Source: G963665085 sp963665085
GTDB taxonomy: Bacteria > Bacteroidota > Bacteroidia > Bacteroidales > JAAAOM01
Direction of reading: 5' to 3'
DNA: 64,000 nucleotides
Assembly (NCBI GenBank): GCA_963665085.2
Contig: CAXXXS010000001.1
Coordinates: 4,588,001 to 4,652,000, forward strand
The notes beneath the pieces were generated by a model. The model was not told where the DNA came from. It saw only the letters and a program-made list of their open reading frames with translations, and made no database searches. Both the position numbers and the translations under genes were made by a program. Positions 27,109 to 36,983 of this stretch are shown here, in pieces. Within the stretch, counting starts at the first letter, position 1, and each line of letters opens with the position of its first letter.

Positions 27109-27158
27109 CATGATTGAACAATTATTTTGTTACACTGGAAAATAATTGTTCAATCATG
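27109..27158. repeat. Perfect 20-bp inverted repeat with 10-base loop
   Basis: CATGATTGAACAATTATTTT at 27109-27128 is followed by ten bases and then its exact reverse complement at 27139-27158. There is no T run, so it is not an ordinary terminator. It lies 53 bases after the permease stop and 38 bases before the chosen ATG of the TPR gene. It would form a very stable hairpin in RNA on either strand. Confidence 0.85.
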
Positions 27159-27196
27159 CTAAGTTCCAAATGACTAATAAAAAAACGAGTATAGAC

Positions 27197-27970
27197 ATGA
27201 AAAAAATATTCTTATTATCCCTGGTATTACTATGCTTAGGTAATTATTGCAAAGCTCAAAAATCTAAATTATCCGGGAAATTCGTTCGGATTTCCCCGGT
27301 TGGCCCAGTAGCCCTTGATTTTAAAGAGGACGGTAATGTTGATGTTGATTTTAATAACGACGGCTCTATTGATGTAGTAACAGTATATAACCAGGAAAAT
27401 GATATCATACTATTTGAAGACAAAGAAGGGCAGGCTTGTCCAAATGCCGGGAAGTATAAAATATTTAATACAGATTATTATACTGCTTTTGATTTGGTGG
27501 AGGATGATTGCAATGGAAGAATAAAAATGACAATGGGATTTTGGGTAAGACCCAATTTTGATGAGTTATTGTCTGAACTGGATACTAAAATAACCACTTC
27601 ATCAAAACCAGAATACCTTCTAAACAGGGCACGGATTTATATGGCATTAGGAAAATCTGAACAGGCAAAAAAGGATTTTGATATTTACCTCGAACTTGAG
27701 ACAAAAGATGCCCGAGCATATGTAAACCGAGCCGGCACCCGATTTCCTTTTGATATGCAGGGCTCGGTTGATGACTGTAACAAAGCTTTGGAGCTAGAAC
27801 CTAATAATATAAACGCTTACTTCTTAAGAGGTTTAGCTTTGTATGAACTTGGTAAAAAAGAAGAAGCTTGCAATGATTTTTATAAGGCTATTGATTTAGG
27901 CTTTACAATTTTGAAAGAAGCTGAGAAACAAAAGTGCGAGGACTTTTGGAAAAAAATGATTATTAAATAA
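27197..27970 (+). CDS. Secreted TPR protein with an acidic N-terminal segment
   Basis: This 257-residue protein has signal peptide MKKIFLLSLVLLCLGNYCKA. A segment near residues 43-60 is rich in D and N (NVDVDFNNDGSIDVV), resembling a calcium-binding D-x-N-x-D-G loop. At least two TPR units follow: YLLNRARIYMALGKSEQAKKDF and AYFLRGLALYELGKKEEACNDF. TPR units mediate protein-protein contacts. I chose the ATG at 27197 because it starts the signal peptide; an upstream in-frame ATG at 27146 lies inside the hairpin and would bury the signal. It ends at the same base pair where the convergent threonine aldolase ends. Function unknown. Confidence 0.78.
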   Translation: MKKIFLLSLVLLCLGNYCKAQKSKLSGKFVRISPVGPVALDFKEDGNVDVDFNNDGSIDVVTVYNQENDIILFEDKEGQACPNAGKYKIFNTDYYTAFDLVEDDCNGRIKMTMGFWVRPNFDELLSELDTKITTSSKPEYLLNRARIYMALGKSEQAKKDFDIYLELETKDARAYVNRAGTRFPFDMQGSVDDCNKALELEPNNINAYFLRGLALYELGKKEEACNDFYKAIDLGFTILKEAEKQKCEDFWKKMIIK

Positions 27971-28999
27971 TTAATAATATTTAAGTAATTCTTTCAATAC
28001 TTTAATAAATCCCTCAATATCCTCTAATGTTGTATCAAAGGATGTCATCCAGCGTACCTCAGAGGTTAGTTCATCCCAAACATAAAAAAAGTAGTGTTTT
28101 TGTAATTCTTCTATGATTTCTGATGGAATAATTGCAAAAACTCCATTTGCTTCAACCGCTTGTGTAATTTTAATTTGTGGTATTTCTTTTACCTTTTTCG
28201 CTAAAATCTGAGCCATTTTATTAGAATGACTTGCATTTTTTTTCCATAAATCATTCGTAAGATATGCAAGAAACTGAGCAGAAATATAACGCATCTTTGA
28301 AGCCAGCTGCATACCTTGTTTCCTATAATATTTAAACACTTTAGCTAGTTCAGGTTTAAAAAACACAATGGCTTCTCCGTACATCATTCCATTTTTAGTG
28401 CCACCAAATGAAAGTACGTCTACCCCAACATCTTTAGTAAATTCTTTAAAATCTTTATTAAGCGCTACAGCTGCATTAGCAATCCTTGCTCCATCCATAT
28501 GAAGATATAACCCATTTTTATGAGCGTATTCCGCTAATTCTCTTATTTCTTCAACCTGGTATAAAGTACCTAACTCAGTAACCTGAGTAATTGAAATAAT
28601 TCCTGGCTGAGAATGATGTTCAAAGCCAAAACCATGCATATGAGGTTTTATCCCTTCAACAGTGATTTTCCCATTACTAGTTTGGATAGGTATTAATTTA
28701 CATCCTGTAAATTTCTCTGGTGCTCCACACTCATCAACATTAATATGAGCTGTATTTGCACTTATTATTGAATGAAAAGATTCTGTTACTGCTTTGAGAC
28801 CTAAAACATTTGCTGCAGTTCCGGTAAAAACAAAAAATACTTCAATATCATCACCTAAGAGTTCTTTAAACTTTTTAACTGCTTTTTCTGTCGTGGGATC
28901 ATCTCCATATGCGATTTCATGTTCTTTATTTACTTCTACCAAAGCTTCTATAATCTGAGGATGAACCCCGCTATTATTATCGCTAGCAAAACCTTTCAT
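27971..28999 (-). CDS. Low-specificity threonine aldolase
   Basis: This 342-residue PLP enzyme cleaves L-threonine or L-allo-threonine to glycine and acetaldehyde. The cofactor lysine is K202 in SFGGTKNG. Other signatures are the start GFASDNNSGVHPQI, AYGDDPTTEKAVKKF, FTGTAANVLGL and LHMDGARIANA. Length and motif order fit the beta-eliminating lyase/LtaE family. It is a single-gene unit, convergent with the TPR gene (no gap) and divergent from tamB across 299 bases that show no clear promoter box or other element. Confidence 0.93.
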   Translation of the reverse strand: MKGFASDNNSGVHPQIIEALVEVNKEHEIAYGDDPTTEKAVKKFKELLGDDIEVFFVFTGTAANVLGLKAVTESFHSIISANTAHINVDECGAPEKFTGCKLIPIQTSNGKITVEGIKPHMHGFGFEHHSQPGIISITQVTELGTLYQVEEIRELAEYAHKNGLYLHMDGARIANAAVALNKDFKEFTKDVGVDVLSFGGTKNGMMYGEAIVFFKPELAKVFKYYRKQGMQLASKMRYISAQFLAYLTNDLWKKNASHSNKMAQILAKKVKEIPQIKITQAVEANGVFAIIPSEIIEELQKHYFFYVWDELTSEVRWMTSFDTTLEDIEGFIKVLKELLKYY

Positions 29000-29298
29000 T
29001 CAAGTATTCTTTATTCAATTTTAAAAGAGGTCAAAACTACTATTTTATGATAAATATTTTACACCAAATTATATGTTGAAATAATATTATTGTAATAAAT
29101 TATAATATCATCAAATTATGGAACAATAAACCAAACAACTAAAAATCACATTTTGCGTTACTGTTATATATTTTTTAAACGACATCAATATTTTCACAAA
29201 AGTTAAAATGAAACAAATTCTAATTATATATATGATTTTCTTTTACTTTATGTTATACAAAAAACAATATTGAACAATTAAAGTAGCAATCCTTTTAA

Positions 29299-32200
29299 AT
29301 GATTAAGATTCTCAAAAAGGCATTAAAAATTATATTTATTATAGTTCTGTCTGTATTCATTTTGTTTACTATAATACAGTTAGCTCCTGTACAAAATTTT
29401 ATTGCAAAAAAAGCATTATCAACATTAGATAAAAAGTTTGATATTCCTCTTGAAGTAGAAAAGATTCAGCTACTCTTTTTTAACACATTAAAATTAAAAG
29501 ATGTAAAGCTTACAACCTCTAATCAGGATACAATATTCTATGTAGATGAATTAAAAACTTCTATTCGATTAAGAAGTCTTCTAAAAAATAAGGTTTACAT
29601 TAATCAATTTAAACTAAATGGTGCTTATTTCAACCTGGTAAAGAATCCAGACAGCACACTTAACTTAACTCCAGTTATTGAATCTTTTTCAAGTAACGAC
29701 TCTGTTTCAAAAAAAGATAGTGCCCCTTGGGATATTTACTTAAACAGGCTGATACTGGATGATATTAACGTTCAATTTAACGATAAAGTTAATGAGGGTA
29801 CACTTTCTCTTTTATTGGGTAAGCTTAATGTTAAAATACAATCTTTAGATATTAACAATAAAAACATTAACCTACAGAGTATCGATATTGATGACGTTAT
29901 TTTTGCAACTACTTCAGCAAAACCATCTAATGATACATCCGTTTCTGGACCAATAGATTTTAATATCAATATCAACAAAGGAATTAAAACTAAAAACATT
30001 GAGTTAAAATCTAAAAACCAATACCTTAAACAGGATATTCAGATTAAATATGACAAACTAAATATTTTCCCTAATAAAATTGATCTAACAAACTACAGCA
30101 TTGACATCAATACGATTGATTTAAAAGGAGCTCTAATAAATTACCAGCAAGGTATTCTTACAAAAAACGACTCATTGATTCTTTCTCAATTAAGTACAAA
30201 AAATGATTCATCTGGATTTCTTTGGAACATAAAAACTGAGAATCTAAACATAGATAAGAGTAATATTGTTTATGTCGACCAGAACAAAATTAATGCTGCT
30301 AAACCTTTTACTGAAGGAAAAATTACAATCAACAACATAAATTCTGAAATTGAAGATATTTGGATTAGTCCAAATAATAATTCTGTTAATATTACCTCTT
30401 TTAATTTTGTTCTAAATGATGAATTTCCAATAAAAAAACTTATTGCAGAAATAAAAATAGATAGTTCTTCAGCAGCAATAAATAATGTTGTTGCTGAAAC
30501 AAAATACAGCAAGATTCAACTTAACGGAAAATTTAATTTTAATGATTCACTGTTAAATTTAAATCTTTCGACAAAAGCTGGTAATGAGGATTTATCTTAT
30601 TTCCTTCCTGATAATCCTGCTATAAAAAAATTCCCTGATATTCAGTCTGAATTTAATATAGACGGAAAATTATCTAATCTTCTTATCAATTCATTTACCG
30701 TTAAAGCAGGCAATGCTGTCTCTATTGATATGGATGGAAAGCTGGAAAACCTTTTAGATTCTGCTGAAATTTACGGTGATGTAAATATTAAAAACATAAA
30801 GGTTTTAAAACAAGAAGTAGAAAAATTCATCCCGGATAGCCTTTTACCAGAAGGGATTGTATTACCTGATACGTTAGAATTATCCGGACATGTTTCCGGT
30901 TCAACAAAAAAATTAAATTCAAACATTGATATCTTGTCAAATCTTGGAAGCATAAATGCTATTATTGATTTTGAGAATGATTTAACAACCAATACAGAAA
31001 ATTTTATTGCTTCACTAAACATCAAAGAATTTAATGCGGAGAAACTGTTAAACAAACCAGACACGCTGGGTTTAATTTCTTTCCAAGGAATTTTTGAAGG
31101 ACGAAGTTTTGATTTTAAAAATCCAGAATTAAGTTTTGATGCAAATATTTCTCAAGTAGAACTTTTAAAATACAATTATCATAATATCAATCTAAAAGGA
31201 AACTACAAAGAGAACTTTTTCAAAGGTCAATCAATCATTAACGATGAAAATGTTGCTTTAGTTTTTGACGGAAAAATAAATCTTGGGGACTCTATTCCTG
31301 AATTTACGATTGATGTAAATATTGACTCCATAAACCTGGATAATATTAATGTTGTACCCGAAAACATGCAAATAACAGGACATCTTATTGCAGATATTAC
31401 AGGCAAGGAATGGAATAAATTAAAAGGAAATTTAAATTTAACAGATGCTAAATATCTTTCAAACAATGGAAAATACTCACTTAAATACCTGGATGTAAAT
31501 TTCAATCAATATACAGATTCTGCCCGTTATGTCCTTGATCTGGTAAATCTTACTTCCAATGATACGATGCTTCTGAACAAAGCAGATATTGATGCTACAT
31601 TATTTGGCAAAAACGGAAATCTGATTTATGCCGTATATTTATCAGACACAACCAACCAATGGGTAAAAGGAAAAGGGGAATTCCTTTTTACAGAAGACAC
31701 CATTCTTGTTGAAACTAAAGCAAAGATCAAACATTTTAAAAGCCCCTCTCCTCTTGATTTTGCACTTGATTTCAAAAAAATACAAGAAAATGAAAATCAA
31801 CAAAATTTAGAACTCACTATTGATGGGACAAACAGTCACCTGACTGCATATGCAGATTTGATTAATAATGATGAAACAACAGATTTAGACGCAAATATTG
31901 AAATTGACTCTCTTAATCTAGGTCTTGCTGAACCTTTTTTAACCAACCAATTTTCAACTTTTAATGGTGTTATAGATGGTAGAATTAAAATCAATGGTTC
32001 AACGAAAAAACCTGATATTTCAGGAGATATCAATATTAAAAAGACTGAGTTGAATCCCATAGTCATCAATACGCCTGTATACATAAATAATCAGAGCCTG
32101 GCATTTAAAAACAATCGTTTAACATTTAAAGAATTTGTTTTAACAGATAATCAAAAAAATAAAGCCGATATAAACGGCTATGTGGATGTTTCTAATACAG

Positions 32201-33567
32201 ATGACATTCGCTTTGATCTAACTCTTTTGACAAATGAATTTAAACTATTAAATAAACCAGCTTCTGCTGGCGGTTCTTTTTATGGCAATGTAACTGCCGA
32301 TGTTAATGCTGAAATTAAAGGAAATGCAACGAATCCAGTTATTACCTTAAATGTCGGATTTAATTACGCTTCAGATTTTTACTATGTTGCACCGGAAAGT
32401 AATACTGGCGCTGAAGAACAAGAAGGAGTAATTGTATTTGTAAACAACAATGCCAAACCAGAAAACGATACCTTAATCACTAAAACAAAAGAAAAACAAG
32501 CTTCAGCTCAAACCAGTATTGATATTTCAACAAATCTTGAGATTTCGGATAAATTAAAAGCAACCATTATAACTGATCCTTATTCAGATGAAAGTCTGGA
32601 AATTAAAGGAAATGGCAATTTAAGTTTTAATATTACAGGTGGTGGATCCCCAAGACTTGTTGGAACCTATAATATTACCAGTGGAAAATACAAACTTAAA
32701 CTCTACGAAGTGTTAAGACGGGAATTTGACATCATATCCGGAAGTAATTTATCCTGGTCAGGAGATATTCTTGATGCGACAGCAGATATCTCCGCTTCAT
32801 ACAGTGTTAATGTCTCATCATCCAGCTTGCAGGATGCTTTTTCTACAACCAGCACTGATGCTACAGAAACCTCCTACGCTCAAATCCCTGTAGATGTTGT
32901 TTTGAATCTCACCGGAAATTTACTCACACCGGATATAGATTTTGATATTGAGCTTGATGAAAGTTATAATCAATCAAGTGTACAGGCATTTATACTTAAT
33001 CTGAACGAAAATGAATCGGAATTAAATAAACAAGTATTCTCTCTATTGTTATTCAATAGTTTCCTTTCAGAAGGTGTTGGCAATAAAAATCCATTGGCTT
33101 ATGAGCTTACAAATACAGCACAAAAAAGTCTCAGCAGTTTATTATCTGCCAGTTTAAACCGCTTTACTTCCCAGTATATCAGCGGCGCAAATATTTCATT
33201 CGATATAAAATCGTATAATAAACAACAGGATGTTCTATCACCAGTAACAGATTTTGGTCTTGATTTTCAAAAGAATTTATTCAATAACAGGCTAAGTGTA
33301 CAGGTTGGTGGTAACCTTGTTGTGGATGAAGAAGAAATGAATACTCAGGCTGATATTGGTAATAGCCTAGCCGGAGAATTTTTACTGGAATATAAACTAA
33401 CAAAAAATGGGGCTTTGCTACTCCAGGGATACAACAAAACAGAATATGAAGATATTGTGGATGGAGAATTAAAAAAAACAGGGATAGCTGTTATCTTCAA
33501 TAAAGAATTCGACACTTTTATGGAATTATTTAACCGAAAAAATAAAAACGACAAGGATGAGAAATAG
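29299..33567 (+). CDS. tamB: Translocation and assembly module protein TamB
   Basis: This 1,422-residue protein has one N-terminal membrane anchor (about 10-30) and then a very long, repeat-rich beta-helical periplasmic region typical of AsmA-like/TamB proteins. The conserved C-terminal DUF490 domain occupies about the last 350 residues, with GNLSFNITGGGSPRLVGTYNI and LYEVLRREFDIISGSNLSWSGD. TamB spans the periplasm and works with an outer-membrane TamA-type partner in envelope assembly or lipid transport. The gene overlaps tamL by 11 bases, so the two are translationally coupled. The motif order and length support a complete protein. Confidence 0.93.
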   Translation: MIKILKKALKIIFIIVLSVFILFTIIQLAPVQNFIAKKALSTLDKKFDIPLEVEKIQLLFFNTLKLKDVKLTTSNQDTIFYVDELKTSIRLRSLLKNKVYINQFKLNGAYFNLVKNPDSTLNLTPVIESFSSNDSVSKKDSAPWDIYLNRLILDDINVQFNDKVNEGTLSLLLGKLNVKIQSLDINNKNINLQSIDIDDVIFATTSAKPSNDTSVSGPIDFNININKGIKTKNIELKSKNQYLKQDIQIKYDKLNIFPNKIDLTNYSIDINTIDLKGALINYQQGILTKNDSLILSQLSTKNDSSGFLWNIKTENLNIDKSNIVYVDQNKINAAKPFTEGKITINNINSEIEDIWISPNNNSVNITSFNFVLNDEFPIKKLIAEIKIDSSSAAINNVVAETKYSKIQLNGKFNFNDSLLNLNLSTKAGNEDLSYFLPDNPAIKKFPDIQSEFNIDGKLSNLLINSFTVKAGNAVSIDMDGKLENLLDSAEIYGDVNIKNIKVLKQEVEKFIPDSLLPEGIVLPDTLELSGHVSGSTKKLNSNIDILSNLGSINAIIDFENDLTTNTENFIASLNIKEFNAEKLLNKPDTLGLISFQGIFEGRSFDFKNPELSFDANISQVELLKYNYHNINLKGNYKENFFKGQSIINDENVALVFDGKINLGDSIPEFTIDVNIDSINLDNINVVPENMQITGHLIADITGKEWNKLKGNLNLTDAKYLSNNGKYSLKYLDVNFNQYTDSARYVLDLVNLTSNDTMLLNKADIDATLFGKNGNLIYAVYLSDTTNQWVKGKGEFLFTEDTILVETKAKIKHFKSPSPLDFALDFKKIQENENQQNLELTIDGTNSHLTAYADLINNDETTDLDANIEIDSLNLGLAEPFLTNQFSTFNGVIDGRIKINGSTKKPDISGDINIKKTELNPIVINTPVYINNQSLAFKNNRLTFKEFVLTDNQKNKADINGYVDVSNTDDIRFDLTLLTNEFKLLNKPASAGGSFYGNVTADVNAEIKGNATNPVITLNVGFNYASDFYYVAPESNTGAEEQEGVIVFVNNNAKPENDTLITKTKEKQASAQTSIDISTNLEISDKLKATIITDPYSDESLEIKGNGNLSFNITGGGSPRLVGTYNITSGKYKLKLYEVLRREFDIISGSNLSWSGDILDATADISASYSVNVSSSSLQDAFSTTSTDATETSYAQIPVDVVLNLTGNLLTPDIDFDIELDESYNQSSVQAFILNLNENESELNKQVFSLLLFNSFLSEGVGNKNPLAYELTNTAQKSLSSLLSASLNRFTSQYISGANISFDIKSYNKQQDVLSPVTDFGLDFQKNLFNNRLSVQVGGNLVVDEEEMNTQADIGNSLAGEFLLEYKLTKNGALLLQGYNKTEYEDIVDGELKKTGIAVIFNKEFDTFMELFNRKNKNDKDEK

Positions 33568-35842
33568 ATTAGCATTTTTCATCTTGGGAATTTTACTGGC
33601 AGGATGTTCTGTTACCAGGACATTGGACGATGGGCAGTTATTGTATAAAAAAACAACTATAAACGTAGATGCTCCCAAAAATGAAAAATCAATTTCAAAA
33701 GAAATAAGCGATATCCCTGAACCAAAGCCAAATATATGGCTATTAAATACTGTCCCATTACGATTATGGTTCTACAATCTTGCTGGTGACAGTGTTCCGG
33801 AAAAAGGATTCAGACACTGGATGCAAAATAAACTAGGCAGACCACCTGTAATATATAAAGACTATTATGTCTCTACAACAAAAAAAGAATTAGCTACTGC
33901 TTTGCAAAACATTGGATACTTTACATCTCAAATCAGTTCTGAAGAAAAAATCGATAATAAAAAAATAGAATTGACATACAACATAAAAGTTTCTGAACCA
34001 TATCAAATAAACAATATATCATATCCCGAACCAACTGACTCGCTATCTTATTATATCTCACAACAAAAGTATCAATCACTTATTGACTCGGGTGCTCAAT
34101 TTAATCTTGATGTGTTACTTACAGAAAGAAATAGAATTGCTGATCATTTAAAAAACAAAGGATTCTATTATTTCTCTGCCGACTATCTCCTTTTTGAATT
34201 GGATACAAGCAAAAACAAATTGGTTGATGTTAAACTCACTATTAAGGAAGACGCAGCCAAAAGAATCCGGGATATTTACTACCTGGATGACATCTATGTT
34301 TACCATAATTATAATCTCTTTAACAATCAGAAAACAGAGCGGGACACGTCTTATCTCAACGGAATATATCATTTAACGGATAAATCCAAAATGGATGTTA
34401 AAAATGATGTCCTGAACAATTCAATCACATTAATTCCAAACAATCGGTACCGAACAGAAGATTACTCGATATCAATAAATAAATTATTAGGACTGGGAAC
34501 ATATAAGTTTGTTAACATTGAATTTACTACTTCTGAAAATAGTGATAGCAGCAAGCTGGATTCCCATATCTATCTGACTCAATCTCCTAAACGCTATATG
34601 CGCGCTAAGGTAGAAGCAACAACAAAATCAAATGATTATTCAGGACCAGGACTCAATTTAAGTTATAACGACAGAAATCTCTTTCAAGGAGCCGAACATT
34701 TTATGATTAACCTGGAAGGAAGATTTGAATCACAGATCGCTCAGAATAACCGGGCTACTAATTCTTATGAGGTAGGTGTAAATACAGAATTAAACATTCC
34801 TCGCTTTATCACTCCTTTTTTTGATGCCAATAATTACCTTGCCCAGAGATATACACCTCAAACAAGTATAAAAGCGGGTTATAGTTATTTAGATCGAGGA
34901 GAATTATTTACTATAAATAAATTTAACCTCTCCTATGGTTATAAATGGAATGAAACAAAAAATCGTTCGCATGAAGTTAATCTTGTGTCTGTAGATTTTC
35001 TTGAAGCTGGCCATATCTCAGATCTATTATCAGACAATTACATAATAAAACGAAATTTTAAGGAGCAATTCATTTTTAGTTTGAATTACACTTACACATT
35101 TAATGAATTACAATCAGAAAAAGGTTTTAATAATTTTTTCAGTTCTACCGTTGAGTTAGCTGGTAACAGTGTCTCACTACTTGATGAATTAATTAATAAA
35201 GGTTCAGCTCCCGATAAAAACTCAAAAGTTTTCGGAACTGTGTATTCACAATATGCAAAATTCTCAATAGACTACAGAACGTATATTAATTCCGGATCAT
35301 ATAACAAACTTGCCGGAAGAGTATTTATGGGAATTGGAATACCCTATGGAAATTCGCGTTACCTTCCTTACAACAAACAATTTTACAGCGGAGGGATAAG
35401 TAGTATCAGGGCATTTCCTTCGCGGTCGTTAGGACCTGGAACTTATGTACAACCAGATAGCCTACAATCAAGTTATAGCTTGGAACAAGCAGGAGATATT
35501 AAACTGGAGATGAATCTTGAATATCGTTTTAGTATATACAAATTCTTTAAAGGTGCTGTTTTTACTGATGCTGGGAATATTTGGCTATTAAATAAAGACG
35601 AAGAAATACAAGGAGGGGAATTTAATAAGTCTGCGTTTCTGAATCAATTAGCCGTAGGTACAGGTGCTGGTTTCCGGTTAGATGCTTCGTTTTTTGTTTT
35701 GCGTATGGATATAGCATTTCCACTGCGTATTCCTTATCTCCCTGAAAATGAAAGATGGGTTATTGATAAAGTTAATTTCTCAAGTAAATCCTGGCGAAAT
35801 AACAATTTGGTTTTCAATCTGGCTATTGGTTATCCATTTTAA
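33557..35842 (+). CDS. tamL: BamA/TamA-family outer-membrane lipoprotein (TamL)
   Basis: This 761-residue protein has a lipoprotein signal with lipobox residue C17 (LLAGCSV), the feature that separates TamL from classical TamA. POTRA-like domains occupy about 30-320 (ELATALQNIGYFTSQISSEE, TERNRIADHLKNKGFYYFSA). The C-terminal Omp85 barrel follows, including SSIRAFPSRSLGPG, a version of the lid-loop RGF/RGY motif, and a terminal F. It inserts or assembles outer-membrane components together with TamB, whose gene it overlaps. About 176 bases follow before the sigma factor gene, including a purine-rich stretch with no known function. Confidence 0.93.
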   Translation: MRNRLAFFILGILLAGCSVTRTLDDGQLLYKKTTINVDAPKNEKSISKEISDIPEPKPNIWLLNTVPLRLWFYNLAGDSVPEKGFRHWMQNKLGRPPVIYKDYYVSTTKKELATALQNIGYFTSQISSEEKIDNKKIELTYNIKVSEPYQINNISYPEPTDSLSYYISQQKYQSLIDSGAQFNLDVLLTERNRIADHLKNKGFYYFSADYLLFELDTSKNKLVDVKLTIKEDAAKRIRDIYYLDDIYVYHNYNLFNNQKTERDTSYLNGIYHLTDKSKMDVKNDVLNNSITLIPNNRYRTEDYSISINKLLGLGTYKFVNIEFTTSENSDSSKLDSHIYLTQSPKRYMRAKVEATTKSNDYSGPGLNLSYNDRNLFQGAEHFMINLEGRFESQIAQNNRATNSYEVGVNTELNIPRFITPFFDANNYLAQRYTPQTSIKAGYSYLDRGELFTINKFNLSYGYKWNETKNRSHEVNLVSVDFLEAGHISDLLSDNYIIKRNFKEQFIFSLNYTYTFNELQSEKGFNNFFSSTVELAGNSVSLLDELINKGSAPDKNSKVFGTVYSQYAKFSIDYRTYINSGSYNKLAGRVFMGIGIPYGNSRYLPYNKQFYSGGISSIRAFPSRSLGPGTYVQPDSLQSSYSLEQAGDIKLEMNLEYRFSIYKFFKGAVFTDAGNIWLLNKDEEIQGGEFNKSAFLNQLAVGTGAGFRLDASFFVLRMDIAFPLRIPYLPENERWVIDKVNFSSKSWRNNNLVFNLAIGYPF

Positions 35843-36018
35843 AAGGGAAACAGGAAAACGAAAAATGGAAAACGGGGAAAGATGGTGATTCTTATAATAT
35901 GTTTCCTTTATCTGATTTTCACTGTCCCGTGACTATTTGGTAATAGGCAGGCACTTTAAAGCATTGGTATGGTTTCATTCTATCTTAGGGTTTGCCGAGA
36001 AAGGACCACTAAAAGCCA

Positions 36019-36624
36019 ATGAATCTGTCTTTTATAAAAAATTATTCTTTCATACAGCGTTTTTGTAATTTTCTGCATTCTATTATTAGAAAACAGATAA
36101 ACGTGTTTCTTACGGACAAAAGAAAAAATATAGAAAAGGAGATATACTTTCAATTTGCAGATTACATGTTTGTAGTTTGTCTGCGTTACCTGGTAAACAG
36201 AGAGATAGCAGAAGAAATTATGAATGACAGTTTTATCAAAGTTTTTAAGAATTATCACACTTTTAAAAGTCAAGGTAGTAATAGCTTACGAAACTGGATA
36301 ATAAAAATAATGGTAAATGAATGCTTGATGTATTTAAGAAAAAAGAACCAGTTTGAGTTGATTGAAATTGAAGCAGTAGACAATAATCTTACAGAACAGG
36401 AAGTGGATGTATTTGGCTATACTGATATTTTGAACCTGATAAAGCATATGCCATTAGGTTATAGAACAGTATTTAATTTATATGCCATTGAAGGATATTC
36501 TCATAAAGAGATTTCTGAAATAATTGGTATAAAAGAATCAACATCGCGTTCTCAATTAGTGGCAGCAAGAAATTTTCTAAAGCAGAAATTAATAAAACAA
36601 GGTTATGAATCGGCAAGAAAATAA
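36019..36624 (+). CDS. ECF-type RNA polymerase sigma factor
   Basis: This 201-residue protein has region 2 at about 55-95 (YMFVVCLRYLVNREIAEEIMNDSFIKVFKNY) and region 4 at about 140-190 (LIKHMPLGYRTVFNLYAIEGYSHKEISEIIGIKESTSRSQL). Order, spacing and the closing ARNFLKQKL match sigma-70 family ECF factors. The first 40 residues are basic and extra compared with most members, so a start further in is possible. Its stop overlaps the next gene by 20 bases, which encodes a single-pass membrane protein in the usual place of an anti-sigma factor. Confidence 0.9.
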   Translation: MNLSFIKNYSFIQRFCNFLHSIIRKQINVFLTDKRKNIEKEIYFQFADYMFVVCLRYLVNREIAEEIMNDSFIKVFKNYHTFKSQGSNSLRNWIIKIMVNECLMYLRKKNQFELIEIEAVDNNLTEQEVDVFGYTDILNLIKHMPLGYRTVFNLYAIEGYSHKEISEIIGIKESTSRSQLVAARNFLKQKLIKQGYESARK

Positions 36625-36973
36625 TATTGATGTATACATAAAAGCTGAGCTTGAGAATTCTTCAATATTGTTTAATAAAGAAGAAGGCTGGAGACGATTG
36701 GAAAAAAAGCGAAAGCAGCATAAAACTCATTCAATAATTTCTTATGCAGCAGCAATATCTTTAATCCTAATTGCAATTTTTTTAGTTAAAACCAGATATG
36801 ATTCAAAACCTCATATAGTTAACGAGTTTCAGAAAAGACAGAAGCTACAGGAATATGAAAAAAAATTATCCGGAACATATATAGAAATAGAGTTTTGTTT
36901 CGATTGCAACGGAACAATCATGAAATCAGAGATTAAACAGGTACCTGAAGATCCTTCTTTATTAATCAATTAA
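36605..36973 (+). CDS. Small single-pass membrane protein, candidate anti-sigma factor
   Basis: This 122-residue protein is not clearly related to a known family. It has a charged N-terminal cytoplasmic part (about 1-44), one membrane helix at about 45-63 (SIISYAAAISLILIAIFLV), and a short outer part with a C-x2-C pair (CFDCNG). It overlaps the sigma factor gene by 20 bases and precedes a lipoprotein gene by 10. Position and topology suggest it controls the sigma factor, but no zinc-binding anti-sigma motif is seen. Confidence 0.6.
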   Translation: MNRQENNIDVYIKAELENSSILFNKEEGWRRLEKKRKQHKTHSIISYAAAISLILIAIFLVKTRYDSKPHIVNEFQKRQKLQEYEKKLSGTYIEIEFCFDCNGTIMKSEIKQVPEDPSLLIN

Positions 36974-36983
36974 AAAGTTTAAA

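Noticed and set aside
35843..35885. Purine-rich stretch with repeated GGAAAACG after tamL.
   Set aside because: No dyad, promoter box or known motif; it may be simple low-complexity sequence.
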